From positions 930,001 through 994,000 of the forward strand of contig CP099514.1 of NCBI GenBank assembly GCA_025809375.1: 64,000 nucleotides of DNA. Reading direction: 5' to 3'. The translations under genes were made by a program, and so were the position numbers. Below are positions 28,340 to 36,154 of this stretch, in pieces. The notes under the pieces are model-generated. The model ran no database searches, was not told where the DNA came from, and worked only from the letters and a program-made list of their open reading frames with translations. The DNA is from Bacillus zhangzhouensis (GTDB lineage: Bacteria; Bacillota; Bacilli; Bacillales; Bacillaceae). Every line of letters begins with the position of its first letter. The stretch's first letter is position 1.

Positions 28340-29171
28340 TGTACAAACAGCATTAAAAGTGTGTGAGGAAACCATTCACACCCATTCAAAAACGTTTTAC
28401 CGGGCCTTTTCCATGCTGCCTAAAAAGAAAAGACAGGCCGTCTGGGCCGTGTATTCTTTTTGCCGGAGAGCAGATGACATTGTAGATGAGTCCCCTTCGC
28501 CAAAAGAGGACCTTGCATCCTTTCGGGAGACGTTTGAGCAATTTTTACAAGGCGAGGTAGACCGGAATGATCCGATATGGGTGGCGCTAGAGTATACATT
28601 TCAAGAGTTTCGGATGGATGAAGCCCCGTTCCGTGACCTGCTCCAAGGACAGGAGATGGATTTAGAGCAGCAGCGATACGAAACGTTAGATGAACTGCTC
28701 ATCTATTCCTATCATGTTGCTAGTACCGTTGGACTGATGCTCCTTCCCATTATTGCACCGCGTAAAAAAGAGCAGCTAAAAGAAGCAGCCATTTCGTTAG
28801 GGATTGCTATGCAGCTAACCAACATTCTTCGAGATATCGGCGAAGATCAGGCTGAAAGAGACCGCATTTATTTGCCAAAGCAAGTGATGGATCAATTCGG
28901 GTACACAGAGCAAGAATTGACAGAAGGGATTGTAAATCAAGCTTTTCAGCACGCCTGGGAGTACATTGCCTTTGAGGCAGAGGCATACTACGAGGAGTTT
29001 TTTGACCACCTTCATGAATTCCCGCTATATTCACGGATACCAGTGAAAGCAGCAGCTCATTTTTATAAAGCCATTTTAGATAAAACAAGAGAAAACGAAT
29101 ACCGCGTCTTTACAGAGCGAGCATTTATTTCAAACCAGGAAAAAGCACTTATTTTAGAAGATATTACGTAA
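28332..29171 (+). CDS. yisP: Squalene/phytoene synthase family enzyme (CrtM/YisP-type)
   Basis: The 279-residue product has both Asp-rich motifs of head-to-head prenyl synthases: YSFCRRADDIVDES and NILRDIGEDQAERDRIYLPK. The position is that of yisP. B. subtilis YisP is reported to act mainly as a farnesyl diphosphatase. Here both motifs look complete and the gene is fused in an operon with two CrtN-type genes, so a dehydrosqualene (C30) synthase role is likely. The start is GTG, overlapping the upstream stop, with AAAGGAAG before it. The terminator downstream has been split by an insertion element. Confidence 0.88.
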   Translation: MVDVQTALKVCEETIHTHSKTFYRAFSMLPKKKRQAVWAVYSFCRRADDIVDESPSPKEDLASFRETFEQFLQGEVDRNDPIWVALEYTFQEFRMDEAPFRDLLQGQEMDLEQQRYETLDELLIYSYHVASTVGLMLLPIIAPRKKEQLKEAAISLGIAMQLTNILRDIGEDQAERDRIYLPKQVMDQFGYTEQELTEGIVNQAFQHAWEYIAFEAEAYYEEFFDHLHEFPLYSRIPVKAAAHFYKAILDKTRENEYRVFTERAFISNQEKALILEDIT

Positions 29172-29174
29172 AAA

Positions 29175-29194
29175 AGGACTGCACCCGCAGTCCT
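29175..29194. repeat. Left 20-bp duplication of the yisP terminator hairpin
   Basis: AGGACTGCACCCGCAGTCCT, itself a hairpin, directly abuts the left end of the insertion element and is repeated exactly at 30744-30763. It is a target-site duplication made of the original terminator stem. Confidence 0.9.
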
Positions 29195-30743
29195 CAGGCT
29201 GTCGAGAAAATCTCGACAGCTTTATTTTTTCCCTTAAAGTTTCCATTCCCTCCCTTTATAATAGAGAAAAGCATATTAAAGGAAGGTGTTTTTCTCATGT
29301 TCCACACTAGACATTCTTCTCAGCACGAAGCCGAATTTGTATTGCTAGATCAACTGGTCGAAGAGGATCACCTGCTTCGTAAAATTGATCAGTACATTGA
29401 TTTTTCATTTATCGTAGATAAAGTAAAACCATATTATAGCGAGAATAAAGGTCGTCCTTCACTTGATCCACTTATTTTGTTCAAAATGATGTTTATCGGA
29501 TACCTGTACGGTATCCGTTCTGAAAGACAACTCGAAAAAGAAATTTACTATAACATGGCGTATAGATGGTTTTTAGGTTTGAACATCAATGACCCCGTTC
29601 CTCATCACTCGACCATTAGCTGGAATCGTCGGACTCGCTTCAAAGATACAACGATTTTTCAAGATATTTTTGATGAAATTGTGCTCCAAGCCATCAATCA
29701 TGATATGGTAGGAGGCCGCGTTCTTTTTACTGATTCCACTCATCTTAAAGCCAATGCCAATAAACATAAATATACGAGAAAAACGATTGAACAAGATACT
29801 CAGAACTATATAAATCATTTAGAAGAAGCGATCCAAGAAGATCGGGTGGCACACGGAAAAAAGCCCTTAAAGATAAAGGAGGAGGTGAAAACAGAAAAAA
29901 ACATCCGTCAAAGTAAGACTGATCCTGAAAGTGGCTATCTTTATCGTGAAAATAAACCGGAAGGATTTTTCTACCTGGACCATCGTACAACCGATATGAA
30001 GTTCAATATCATCACGGATGCCCATGTTACGCCCGGCAATGTCCATGATTCCGTTCCATATCTTGAACGATTGGATCACCAAATCGCCCGATTTGGTTTT
30101 CAAGTAGAAGCTGTTGCCCTTGATTCTGGTTATTTGACAACGCCCATCTGTAAAGGTTTATCTGATCGTCATATTTTTGGTGTCATTGCACATAGACGCT
30201 TTCATCCAACAAGAGGATTATTCGAGAAGTGGAAATTCCAGTATGATTCTGAACATGATCATTACATATGCCCAAATGGTGAGAAGCTATTATATACAAC
30301 AACTGATCGAAAAGGTTATAGGTTCTACAAATCAGACACTAAAAAATGCGTATCGTGTCCTTTCCTTGAGAACTGTACAAGATCGAAAAATCATCAAAAA
30401 GTGATCTCAAGACATGTATGGGAGGAACATAAAGAAAAGATCAGACAAAATCGTCTGTCTGCCTTTGGAAAAGAGCTATATCAAAAAAGAAAAGAAAAAA
30501 TAGAGCGAAGCTTTGCAGATTCAAAACAACTGCATGGGCTTCGCTACTGCCGGTTGAGGGGAAAACAAAATGTGAGTGAGCAAGTGCTTCTCACAGCTGC
30601 CTGCCAGAACATGAAGAAGATTGCCACACACCTAGCGAAGCTAGGCTAGGTGTGTGGGAGGCCTTTTTCATTAAATCTCATCCATCATAATTAAGATGGA
30701 ATTAAAAAAGATTGTAGAAAAACATGAGTTTCTCTACAATCTG
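29195..30743 (+). mobile_element. IS1182-family insertion sequence, copy 1 (1549 bp)
   Basis: The ends are CAGGCTGTCGAGAAAATC and the complement of CAGATTGTAGAGAAACTC, imperfect terminal inverted repeats. Just inside the left end, GCTGTCGAGA-AAA-TCTCGACAGC followed by T-rich DNA forms a terminator-like hairpin. At the right end a strong hairpin (ACACACCTAGC / GCTAGGTGTGT plus TTTTT) overlaps the transposase stop, and a second hairpin (GATTGTAG / CTACAATC) lies at the tip. The element is flanked by the 20-bp duplication. Copy 2 is at 49261-50806. Confidence 0.92.
29297..30649 (+). CDS. IS1182-family transposase, copy 1
   Basis: The 450-residue DDE transposase has an N-terminal DUF772-type domain (GRPSLDPLILFKMMFIGYLYGI, RWFLGLNINDPVPHHSTISWNRR), a catalytic Asp in LFTDSTHLKANANK, a second in VALDSGYLT, a Cys cluster (KKCVSCPFLENCTRSKNH) and the C-terminal KIERSFADSKQLHGLRYCRLRG containing the catalytic Glu. 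The start has AAGGAAGGTG upstream. It is intact and identical in protein sequence to copy 2; the genes differ by one synonymous base (AGG versus AGA). Confidence 0.95.
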   Translation: MFHTRHSSQHEAEFVLLDQLVEEDHLLRKIDQYIDFSFIVDKVKPYYSENKGRPSLDPLILFKMMFIGYLYGIRSERQLEKEIYYNMAYRWFLGLNINDPVPHHSTISWNRRTRFKDTTIFQDIFDEIVLQAINHDMVGGRVLFTDSTHLKANANKHKYTRKTIEQDTQNYINHLEEAIQEDRVAHGKKPLKIKEEVKTEKNIRQSKTDPESGYLYRENKPEGFFYLDHRTTDMKFNIITDAHVTPGNVHDSVPYLERLDHQIARFGFQVEAVALDSGYLTTPICKGLSDRHIFGVIAHRRFHPTRGLFEKWKFQYDSEHDHYICPNGEKLLYTTTDRKGYRFYKSDTKKCVSCPFLENCTRSKNHQKVISRHVWEEHKEKIRQNRLSAFGKELYQKRKEKIERSFADSKQLHGLRYCRLRGKQNVSEQVLLTAACQNMKKIATHLAKLG

Positions 30744-30763
30744 AGGACTGCACCCGCAGTCCT
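30744..30763. repeat. Right 20-bp duplication; now the yisQ-side terminator
   Basis: This is an exact copy of 29175-29194 and is followed by TTTTT. It acts as the terminator for yisQ on the other strand and restores the original yisP/yisQ convergent terminator. Confidence 0.9.
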
Positions 30764-30765
30764 TT

Positions 30766-32148
30766 TTATGTGGAGGAAAAACGATACTCCGTCCATACTC
30801 TGGAACGCCAGCGCTTATACATGAAGATGCCTCTGACCCATTCATCCACAATAAAAGAAAGCCAGACCCCGATGAGACCCATTTCAAGCTGAATGCCTAA
30901 CAAGTAAGCGATCGGAATCCCAATTCCCCACATCGAAATCATCGCCATATACACTGGAAACTTCGCGTCACCAGCAGCCCGCAACGAATTAATAATGACC
31001 ATATTAAAAGAGCGTCCCGGCTCTAAAATGATCGTCAATAGGAGAAGTGTGGCGGCGATTTGAATGATTTCATGATTGCTAGTGAAAAAGGTAAGCAAAT
31101 GCGTCGATGATAAAGATAAAGCAGTGGAAGAAAGAAGAGAGATCGCAATGGCCCAGTATAAGCTTTTCATACATCTGCGGTAAGCTGCATCGAATTCTTT
31201 CGCTCCAATATGGCGCCCGATTAAAATCTGTGTCCCTTGGCTAATCGCTGCACCAAACAACATAATGAACATCATCAAATTTTGGGTGTAGACCTTTGCT
31301 GCTAAAGCCTGCGTCCCCATAAATGTAATAAACAGTGTAATAATCATTTGAGAGCCGTTATAAGAAAGTTGCTCCCCAGCAGAAGGAACGCCAATTTTCA
31401 GCAGCTTTTTTAAATGTGTCCGCTGGATGTGAAACATGCTCTTCAGTGAAAAGCGCAATCCAATGCGGCCGCGGACAATGAGGATCATCGCCATCAATCC
31501 GATCAACCGAGCCAGTGAGGTCGAAAAGGCAACACCCATGACACCTAATACCGGAAAACCAAACGGACCAAAAATGACCAAATAATTACCGGCAACGTTT
31601 AGCAAATTCATTCCGATGGTAACATACATCGTGTCTCTTGAATATCCGTAGCTTTTTAAAATAGCACTATACGTCATAATGAGCGCTTGAATAAAGGAAA
31701 GCAGGCCGACAATTTGCAAAAAGACCGACGCATCCGGCATGAGTTCACTTGATAAACCCATCATGTGCAGGATTGGAACAGCGAACACAAACATGAGGAG
31801 ACTAATGACAAAGCTGATCAAGAAGTTGGTTCCTAGTGAGACATAGGCGACTTGAGTCGCTTCCTGCTTGCGGTCAGCTCCTAAAAGCTGGGCAATCACA
31901 ATAGTCGTTCCTGTTGTAATGAAGCTGAACATGACAATTAATAAATTCAGGAGCTGATTGCTTACACCTACTGCAGCCACACTGTTATCAGAGTATTGGC
32001 TGAGCATGAGTGTATCAGCGCTTCCCATGAGCATATGTAAAGAGATTTCGATAAAAATAGGCCAAGTGAATGCAAATAATGAAGGGTGTGTTTTCTCATC
32101 TTTCGCTTGAACCTTTTCATATGACAGCGTTTGAGTTTGAGGCTTCAT
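30766..32148 (-). CDS. yisQ: MATE-family multidrug/cation efflux protein YisQ
   Basis: The 460-residue protein has about 12 membrane helices with the MATE repeat pattern (two halves; FAFTWPIFIEISLHMLMGSADTLMLSQYS in part at the N-terminus, KIGVPSAGEQLSYNGSQ at the start of the second half). The family exports drugs or metabolites against Na+ or H+. ATG at 32148 is chosen, with AAAGGGGG upstream. It is divergent from yisR, as in B. subtilis, so the AraC regulator may control it. The physiological substrate is unknown. Confidence 0.9.
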   Translation of the reverse strand: MKPQTQTLSYEKVQAKDEKTHPSLFAFTWPIFIEISLHMLMGSADTLMLSQYSDNSVAAVGVSNQLLNLLIVMFSFITTGTTIVIAQLLGADRKQEATQVAYVSLGTNFLISFVISLLMFVFAVPILHMMGLSSELMPDASVFLQIVGLLSFIQALIMTYSAILKSYGYSRDTMYVTIGMNLLNVAGNYLVIFGPFGFPVLGVMGVAFSTSLARLIGLMAMILIVRGRIGLRFSLKSMFHIQRTHLKKLLKIGVPSAGEQLSYNGSQMIITLFITFMGTQALAAKVYTQNLMMFIMLFGAAISQGTQILIGRHIGAKEFDAAYRRCMKSLYWAIAISLLSSTALSLSSTHLLTFFTSNHEIIQIAATLLLLTIILEPGRSFNMVIINSLRAAGDAKFPVYMAMISMWGIGIPIAYLLGIQLEMGLIGVWLSFIVDEWVRGIFMYKRWRSRVWTEYRFSST

Positions 32149-32261
32149 CACATAGCCCCCTTTCGTATAAATACGATTTATAGTGTACCTTGCATCGACT
32201 ATAATAAGAAGAGATGAAACCGAAACTTATTGGAGAAATCCGACTTCATAAGGGGATGAAT

Positions 32262-33128
32262 ATGGATCGATTTATTACATTTACTGTACCGCCGTTTCCT
32301 ATTTATATAGCTTCAGGTAAAGGTATATTTCATCAAGGAGAAAAACATATCTCAAGAACCTTTACTGTATTTGATCTTCTCTATGTCACAAAAGGTGAAC
32401 TATGGATAACAGAGGACGAGGAGGCTTATCACGTCAAAGAGGGTGAATATATGATTCTCTCACCGGGCCTGTCTCATGGTGGACATCTGCCATGTGAAGA
32501 GGAAACCCACTATGAGTGGCTGCATTTCTCAATTGATCGATTTGAGCTGACGAACCGGTCGAGAGAACACTGGATTGATATGAAACAAAACCAAGCCACT
32601 TTCGAAAAGCCGGCAACCTATGAATTTAGCCTGCCCCGTTTAGGAAAAGTAAAAGGAAGAAGTGTGTTAGAAAAACACCTTTCAGCGATGAGAGCACTAA
32701 ATCATGATGCATCTGATCTTCCGTTGAAAAAACAGCTTCTCTTTGAGGAACTGCTCATTCACCTGCAAAAGGAAGCGTTCCATATTCCAAGTGCAAAGGA
32801 GACTGTCGCATCAGAAGTGGTTCACTATCTTGAGCATCACTTTATGGAGAAGTTACACATGGAGCAGCTTGCAGAGAAACTGCACTATCATCCTGATTAC
32901 ATGACAAGATGTATGCAGACGGTATATGGATTGACGCCAAACCAGTACAGCCATCGTCTCAAAATCCAAAAAGCCAGAAGCATGCTGGCCTCAACGAATG
33001 AAAAAATCGCAGCCATTGCAGAGCATGTTGGCATTGACGACCCTGCTTATTTTTCTAAGCTGTTTCGGCAAAATGAAGGCATGACGCCGATCGAGTACCG
33101 TTATCTAGCAAAAAGAACGACAAAGTAA
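32262..33128 (+). CDS. yisR: AraC-family transcriptional regulator YisR
   Basis: The product has an N-terminal cupin sensing domain (FDLLYVTKGELWITEDEEAYHVKEGEYMILSPG in part) and a C-terminal double helix-turn-helix (MEQLAEKLHYHPDYMTRCMQ; IAAIAEHVGIDDPAYFSKLFRQNEGMTPIEYR), typical of AraC regulators of 280-300 residues. The ATG at 32262 (288 residues) has AAGGGG well placed; the earlier ATG at 32214 has AAGAAGAG directly against it. It is divergent from yisQ. Confidence 0.88.
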   Translation: MDRFITFTVPPFPIYIASGKGIFHQGEKHISRTFTVFDLLYVTKGELWITEDEEAYHVKEGEYMILSPGLSHGGHLPCEEETHYEWLHFSIDRFELTNRSREHWIDMKQNQATFEKPATYEFSLPRLGKVKGRSVLEKHLSAMRALNHDASDLPLKKQLLFEELLIHLQKEAFHIPSAKETVASEVVHYLEHHFMEKLHMEQLAEKLHYHPDYMTRCMQTVYGLTPNQYSHRLKIQKARSMLASTNEKIAAIAEHVGIDDPAYFSKLFRQNEGMTPIEYRYLAKRTTK

Positions 33129-33142
33129 AGGAACGTGAACAA

Positions 33143-33709
33143 ATGAAAGGAGAAAAGGAAGAGCTTGTGAACATACGTCCATTAACCGAAACGGACTTAG
33201 AGACGGTGTGGCATTTAAAATTTAAAGCACCAGACCAGTCCTATCGAAAATGGAATGCCCCTTATTTTTATGAGCACGAAATCCCGCTTGCTGTATTTAA
33301 GAAACGTTACTTACATGATGAATCCATTCCCCAAAAGCTATATGGCATTGAAATAGGAGGTGATATCAAAGGCACCGTATCATATTATTGGGAGAATGAA
33401 CGTACACGGTGGCTTGAATGCGGCATTCTCATTTATGACTCACGCTTTTGGAGCGGGGGCATTGGGACAATGGCGTTAAATCTATGGATTGATGTATTAT
33501 TTACGCAGATGGATATCCCTCGAATTGGTTTAACAACCTGGTCAGGGAATGAACGGATGATGCGGTGCGCAGAGAAATGCGGATTTGTCCTTGAGGGAAG
33601 ACTGCGAAAGGTCCGTTATTATCAAGGAGAATATTATGATTCGATGCGCTACGGAATGCTGAGAGAAGAATGGCGAAGCCTTCCGCGGAACACTAATAAA
33701 TTATTTTAG
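33143..33709 (+). CDS. GNAT-family N-acetyltransferase (RimJ/RimL type)
   Basis: The 188-residue protein starts IRPLTETDLETVW after a short leader and has the acetyl-CoA binding region ECGILIYDSRFWSGGIGTMALNLWID, then WSGNERMMRCAEKCGFVLEGRLRKVRYYQGEYYDSMRYGML, the RimJ/RimL-like acceptor pattern. It begins 14 bases after yisR and may be co-transcribed. The start is uncertain: ATG 33143 has AAAGGA, while GTG 33167 has a closer site. The substrate is unknown. Confidence 0.8.
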   Translation: MKGEKEELVNIRPLTETDLETVWHLKFKAPDQSYRKWNAPYFYEHEIPLAVFKKRYLHDESIPQKLYGIEIGGDIKGTVSYYWENERTRWLECGILIYDSRFWSGGIGTMALNLWIDVLFTQMDIPRIGLTTWSGNERMMRCAEKCGFVLEGRLRKVRYYQGEYYDSMRYGMLREEWRSLPRNTNKLF

Positions 33710-33769
33710 GACAAAAGTATCGTATGTATAATAGAAAACGTGTTTTTTTACATAAGGGGGAGTTTAAAC

Positions 33770-34030
33770 ATGAGAATAACGGGTCTATTCGTTTCACTTG
33801 CTGTTGCCATCTATTTATGGTTTGATGCACCAAAGCATAATAAAGACAAATGGCTGTGGGCCATTTTAGGCGTGCTATTTAGTACCATCGTACTCGGTAT
33901 TTATTTGATTAAGACAGAGAGGAAGGGGCTGGGCTGGACGATCTTGATTTTAACCATCTTATTTTATCTCATGCTGCTCATCTCTGTTTTGATCGGTATC
34001 ATTCTTTTTTATCAGGTGGGTCCTTCATAA
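33770..34030 (+). CDS. Small membrane protein, function unknown
   Basis: The start MRITGLFVSLAVAIYLWFD has GGGGGAG upstream; the frame is open 30 bases further left without a site. The 86-residue product has three hydrophobic segments (about 3-20, 29-48 and 56-80) with short basic loops. A possible sigma-A -10 (TATAAT, 33727-33732) precedes it and an AAAGAAAGGCTTTTTTCTTT-type hairpin follows. No family is recognised. Confidence 0.6.
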   Translation: MRITGLFVSLAVAIYLWFDAPKHNKDKWLWAILGVLFSTIVLGIYLIKTERKGLGWTILILTILFYLMLLISVLIGIILFYQVGPS

Positions 34031-34039
34031 AGAAAGGCT

Positions 34040-34400
34040 TTTTTCTTTTACCTTTTGAGCCGGCACACCCGCAATGACTATTTGCTCTTCATGAACCTCC
34101 AAACAGCTTGGCAACGGGGACAATCCATACGTGATCACCAATGGTTGGTACATCCTTTTCGGAATGGTTTTGACCAATATTCAGCCCTTGATGAATAGCA
34201 CAACATGCCCCGATTTTTGCGTGCTTATTCACAATGAAGAGACCAGTATGATTGATTCAAAGGCCGGGGCCAAAGACGCCAATCGTGATAAAAGCCAAGC
34301 TGCATTTCCTTTTTTTTATGTAAATATCGATAAAACCATTTGCGCAGTTTCATATTGTCGTAAACTACCTTTCATATTTCCATATATCGTCCCCAAACCA
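34040..34400 (-). pseudogene. Decayed serine acetyltransferase-like (hexapeptide) gene
   Basis: Read on the minus strand across frame changes and stops, the region gives KLRKWFYRYLHKKK, then GLFIVNKHAKIGACCAIHQG, LNIGQN, DVPTIGDHVWIVPVAKLFGG and, in a shifted frame, IVIAGVPAQKVKEKS. These are in the order of a CysE/hexapeptide acetyltransferase (HxAKIG..xIHQG, PxIGDxVWIG, AGxPAKxI). At least two frameshifts, several stops and lost segments are needed, so no product is made. Forward-strand open frames here are shadows of this remnant. Confidence 0.65.
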
Positions 34401-34470
34401 CTTTGGCCTTCTGCGTGTGATCGTTAATGCTTACTTATCCTGCGTTAAGTAAATTCCCCTCTATCCCCTT

Positions 34471-34499
34471 AACACCATTTATATCAAGAAAATGGTGTT
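34471..34499 (+). terminator. Terminator-like hairpin, AACACCAT/ATGGTGTT
   Basis: AACACCATTT and AAATGGTGTT pair around an ATATCAAG-type loop, followed by GTTTTCTT. It follows the decayed acetyltransferase region and has no clear parent gene. From here to 34770 nothing coding is visible. Confidence 0.55.
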
Positions 34500-34773
34500 G
34501 TTTTCTTCAATTTTCTCCCTTCATTTCATCCAAATTTCTGCATAAAATGAGCGGTTCCGAGTTGAATAGAACAAAAGAACCAGGAAGAATGATTTGTAAT
34601 TTTTTTATATCAATCCGTCTCATGCGTTCCATTTCCTTATGGCAGTAAGGTTTGTAAAAATTACTCGAAAATACTTATTAAAAAGAGAACATTGCTTTCA
34701 TATGCTTTTTGAATCATCTTTTTGAATACAATTGACTTTCCTATCTCACATCCTCTAGGCTAGTAAATGAAAA

Positions 34774-34788
34774 TGATAATCTTTATCA
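34774..34788. promoter_or_regulatory. Fur box before the siderophore operon
   Basis: TGATAAT-C-TTTATCA matches the 7-1-7 Fur box (TGATAATnATTATCA) with one mismatch. It ends 19 bases before the first siderophore start and so predicts repression by Fur in iron-replete cells. Confidence 0.85.
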
Positions 34789-34807
34789 ATTGGAGGAGTG
34801 TTTTATT

Positions 34808-36154
34808 ATGTCCATCAAAACCTTTTCTAAAAATCAGCAATTTTTAGAGCAGCAAAGTCAAAGAGAATCTAATGCAAGGTCTTACCCGAGACGGTTCCCA
34901 TTAGCCATGCAAAAAGCCGAGGGTATGATTGTGACAGATGCGGATGGCAGAGAGTTTTATGACTGTCTGGCAGGCGCAGGAACACTTGCACTTGGCCACA
35001 ATCATCCGGTTGTTATAGAAGCTATTGAACGTATGCTTCACGAAAAAAGACCATTGCATACGTTGGACATAACCTCAGAAATTAAAGAAGAGTTTGTGAA
35101 TGAAATTTTTTCTCACCTGCCAGAAGAGTTTGCAAAGAGAGCAAAAATTCAATTTTGTGGACCAACTGGCGGTGATGCCATAGAAGCAGCGATTAAATTA
35201 GTTAAGACAGCGACTGGAAATCGTTCCATTCTTTCTTTCCACGGTGCTTATCACGGTGCGACACATGGCACGATGTCATTAAGCGGGAATTTGTCTCCAA
35301 AGGAAAGAGTCCAAGGGTTAATTCCAGATGTGCATTTCATGCCTTATCCGTATGAATATCGCTGCCCATTTGGAATTGGCGGGAAAGATTCCCACCGCAT
35401 TTCCAGCTCTTATATCGAGCGTGTATTAAATGATCCTGAAAGTGGTATTCTTCCGCCAGCAGGTATGATCTTTGAAGCAGTGCAAGGTGAGGGAGGCTCA
35501 ATTCCAGCATCTATTGAATGGATGAAAGAAATGAGAAGAATCACAAAAGAAAAAGGGATTCCACTCATTATCGATGAGGTTCAATCAGGCATTGGTCGAA
35601 CAGGTAAGATGTTTGCCTTTGAACATGCGGGAATTGTGCCAGATGTCATTGTATTATCTAAAGCCATTGGTGGAAGCCTGCCGCTTTCAGTTGTGATTTA
35701 TGATAAAGATTTGGATCAATGGAATCCAGGTGCACACATTGGCACATTTAGAGGAAATCAAATGGCGATGGCTGCAGGAACCGCTACGCTTAAATTTATA
35801 AGAGAAACCAATCTGCTTGATCATGTAGACCAATTAGGGAATCGCATGCAGGCTTATCTAAAAGACATTCAAAAAAATGTACCTGCTATCGGTGATGTTC
35901 GAGGAAGAGGGTTAATGATTGGTGCTGAAATAGTTAATCCAAATGAGAAGCAGGATGTGGATGGAAGTTATCCAGCAAATCCTGAGTTAGCCAGTCTTAT
36001 TCAAAAAAATTGCTTCAATAAAGGCTTAATTGTAGAGACAGGAGGCCGTTTCGGAAGTGTCATTCGATTCTTACCGCCATTGATCATGACTGAAGAGCAG
36101 CTTGAACAAGTCATCGCTATTTTCAAAGAGGCCGTTTACGATGCAATCAACTAA
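34808..36154 (+). CDS. dat: Diaminobutyrate--2-oxoglutarate aminotransferase
   Basis: This class III PLP aminotransferase (448 residues from ATG 34808, GGAGGAG upstream) makes L-2,4-diaminobutyrate from aspartate semialdehyde with glutamate as donor. Visible motifs are DCLAGAGTLALGHNHP, FCGPTGGDAIEAAIKL, SFHGAYHGATHG, IIDEVQSGIGRTGKMFAFE and the PLP lysine in LSKAIGGSLP. The in-frame TTG at 34790 overlaps the ribosome site and is rejected. It corresponds to RhbA of the rhizobactin 1021 cluster and overlaps the next gene by 14 bases. Confidence 0.93.
   Translation: MSIKTFSKNQQFLEQQSQRESNARSYPRRFPLAMQKAEGMIVTDADGREFYDCLAGAGTLALGHNHPVVIEAIERMLHEKRPLHTLDITSEIKEEFVNEIFSHLPEEFAKRAKIQFCGPTGGDAIEAAIKLVKTATGNRSILSFHGAYHGATHGTMSLSGNLSPKERVQGLIPDVHFMPYPYEYRCPFGIGGKDSHRISSSYIERVLNDPESGILPPAGMIFEAVQGEGGSIPASIEWMKEMRRITKEKGIPLIIDEVQSGIGRTGKMFAFEHAGIVPDVIVLSKAIGGSLPLSVVIYDKDLDQWNPGAHIGTFRGNQMAMAAGTATLKFIRETNLLDHVDQLGNRMQAYLKDIQKNVPAIGDVRGRGLMIGAEIVNPNEKQDVDGSYPANPELASLIQKNCFNKGLIVETGGRFGSVIRFLPPLIMTEEQLEQVIAIFKEAVYDAIN

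Noticed and set aside
29573-30103. Reverse open frames inside the insertion elements (also at 49636-50166)
   Set aside because: They are repeated in both copies only because the DNA is repeated, and are shadows of the transposase.
34131-34648. Forward-strand open frames of 73-98 residues
   Set aside because: They have no ribosome sites or family patterns; the first lies antisense over the acetyltransferase remnant, the second over AT-rich spacer.
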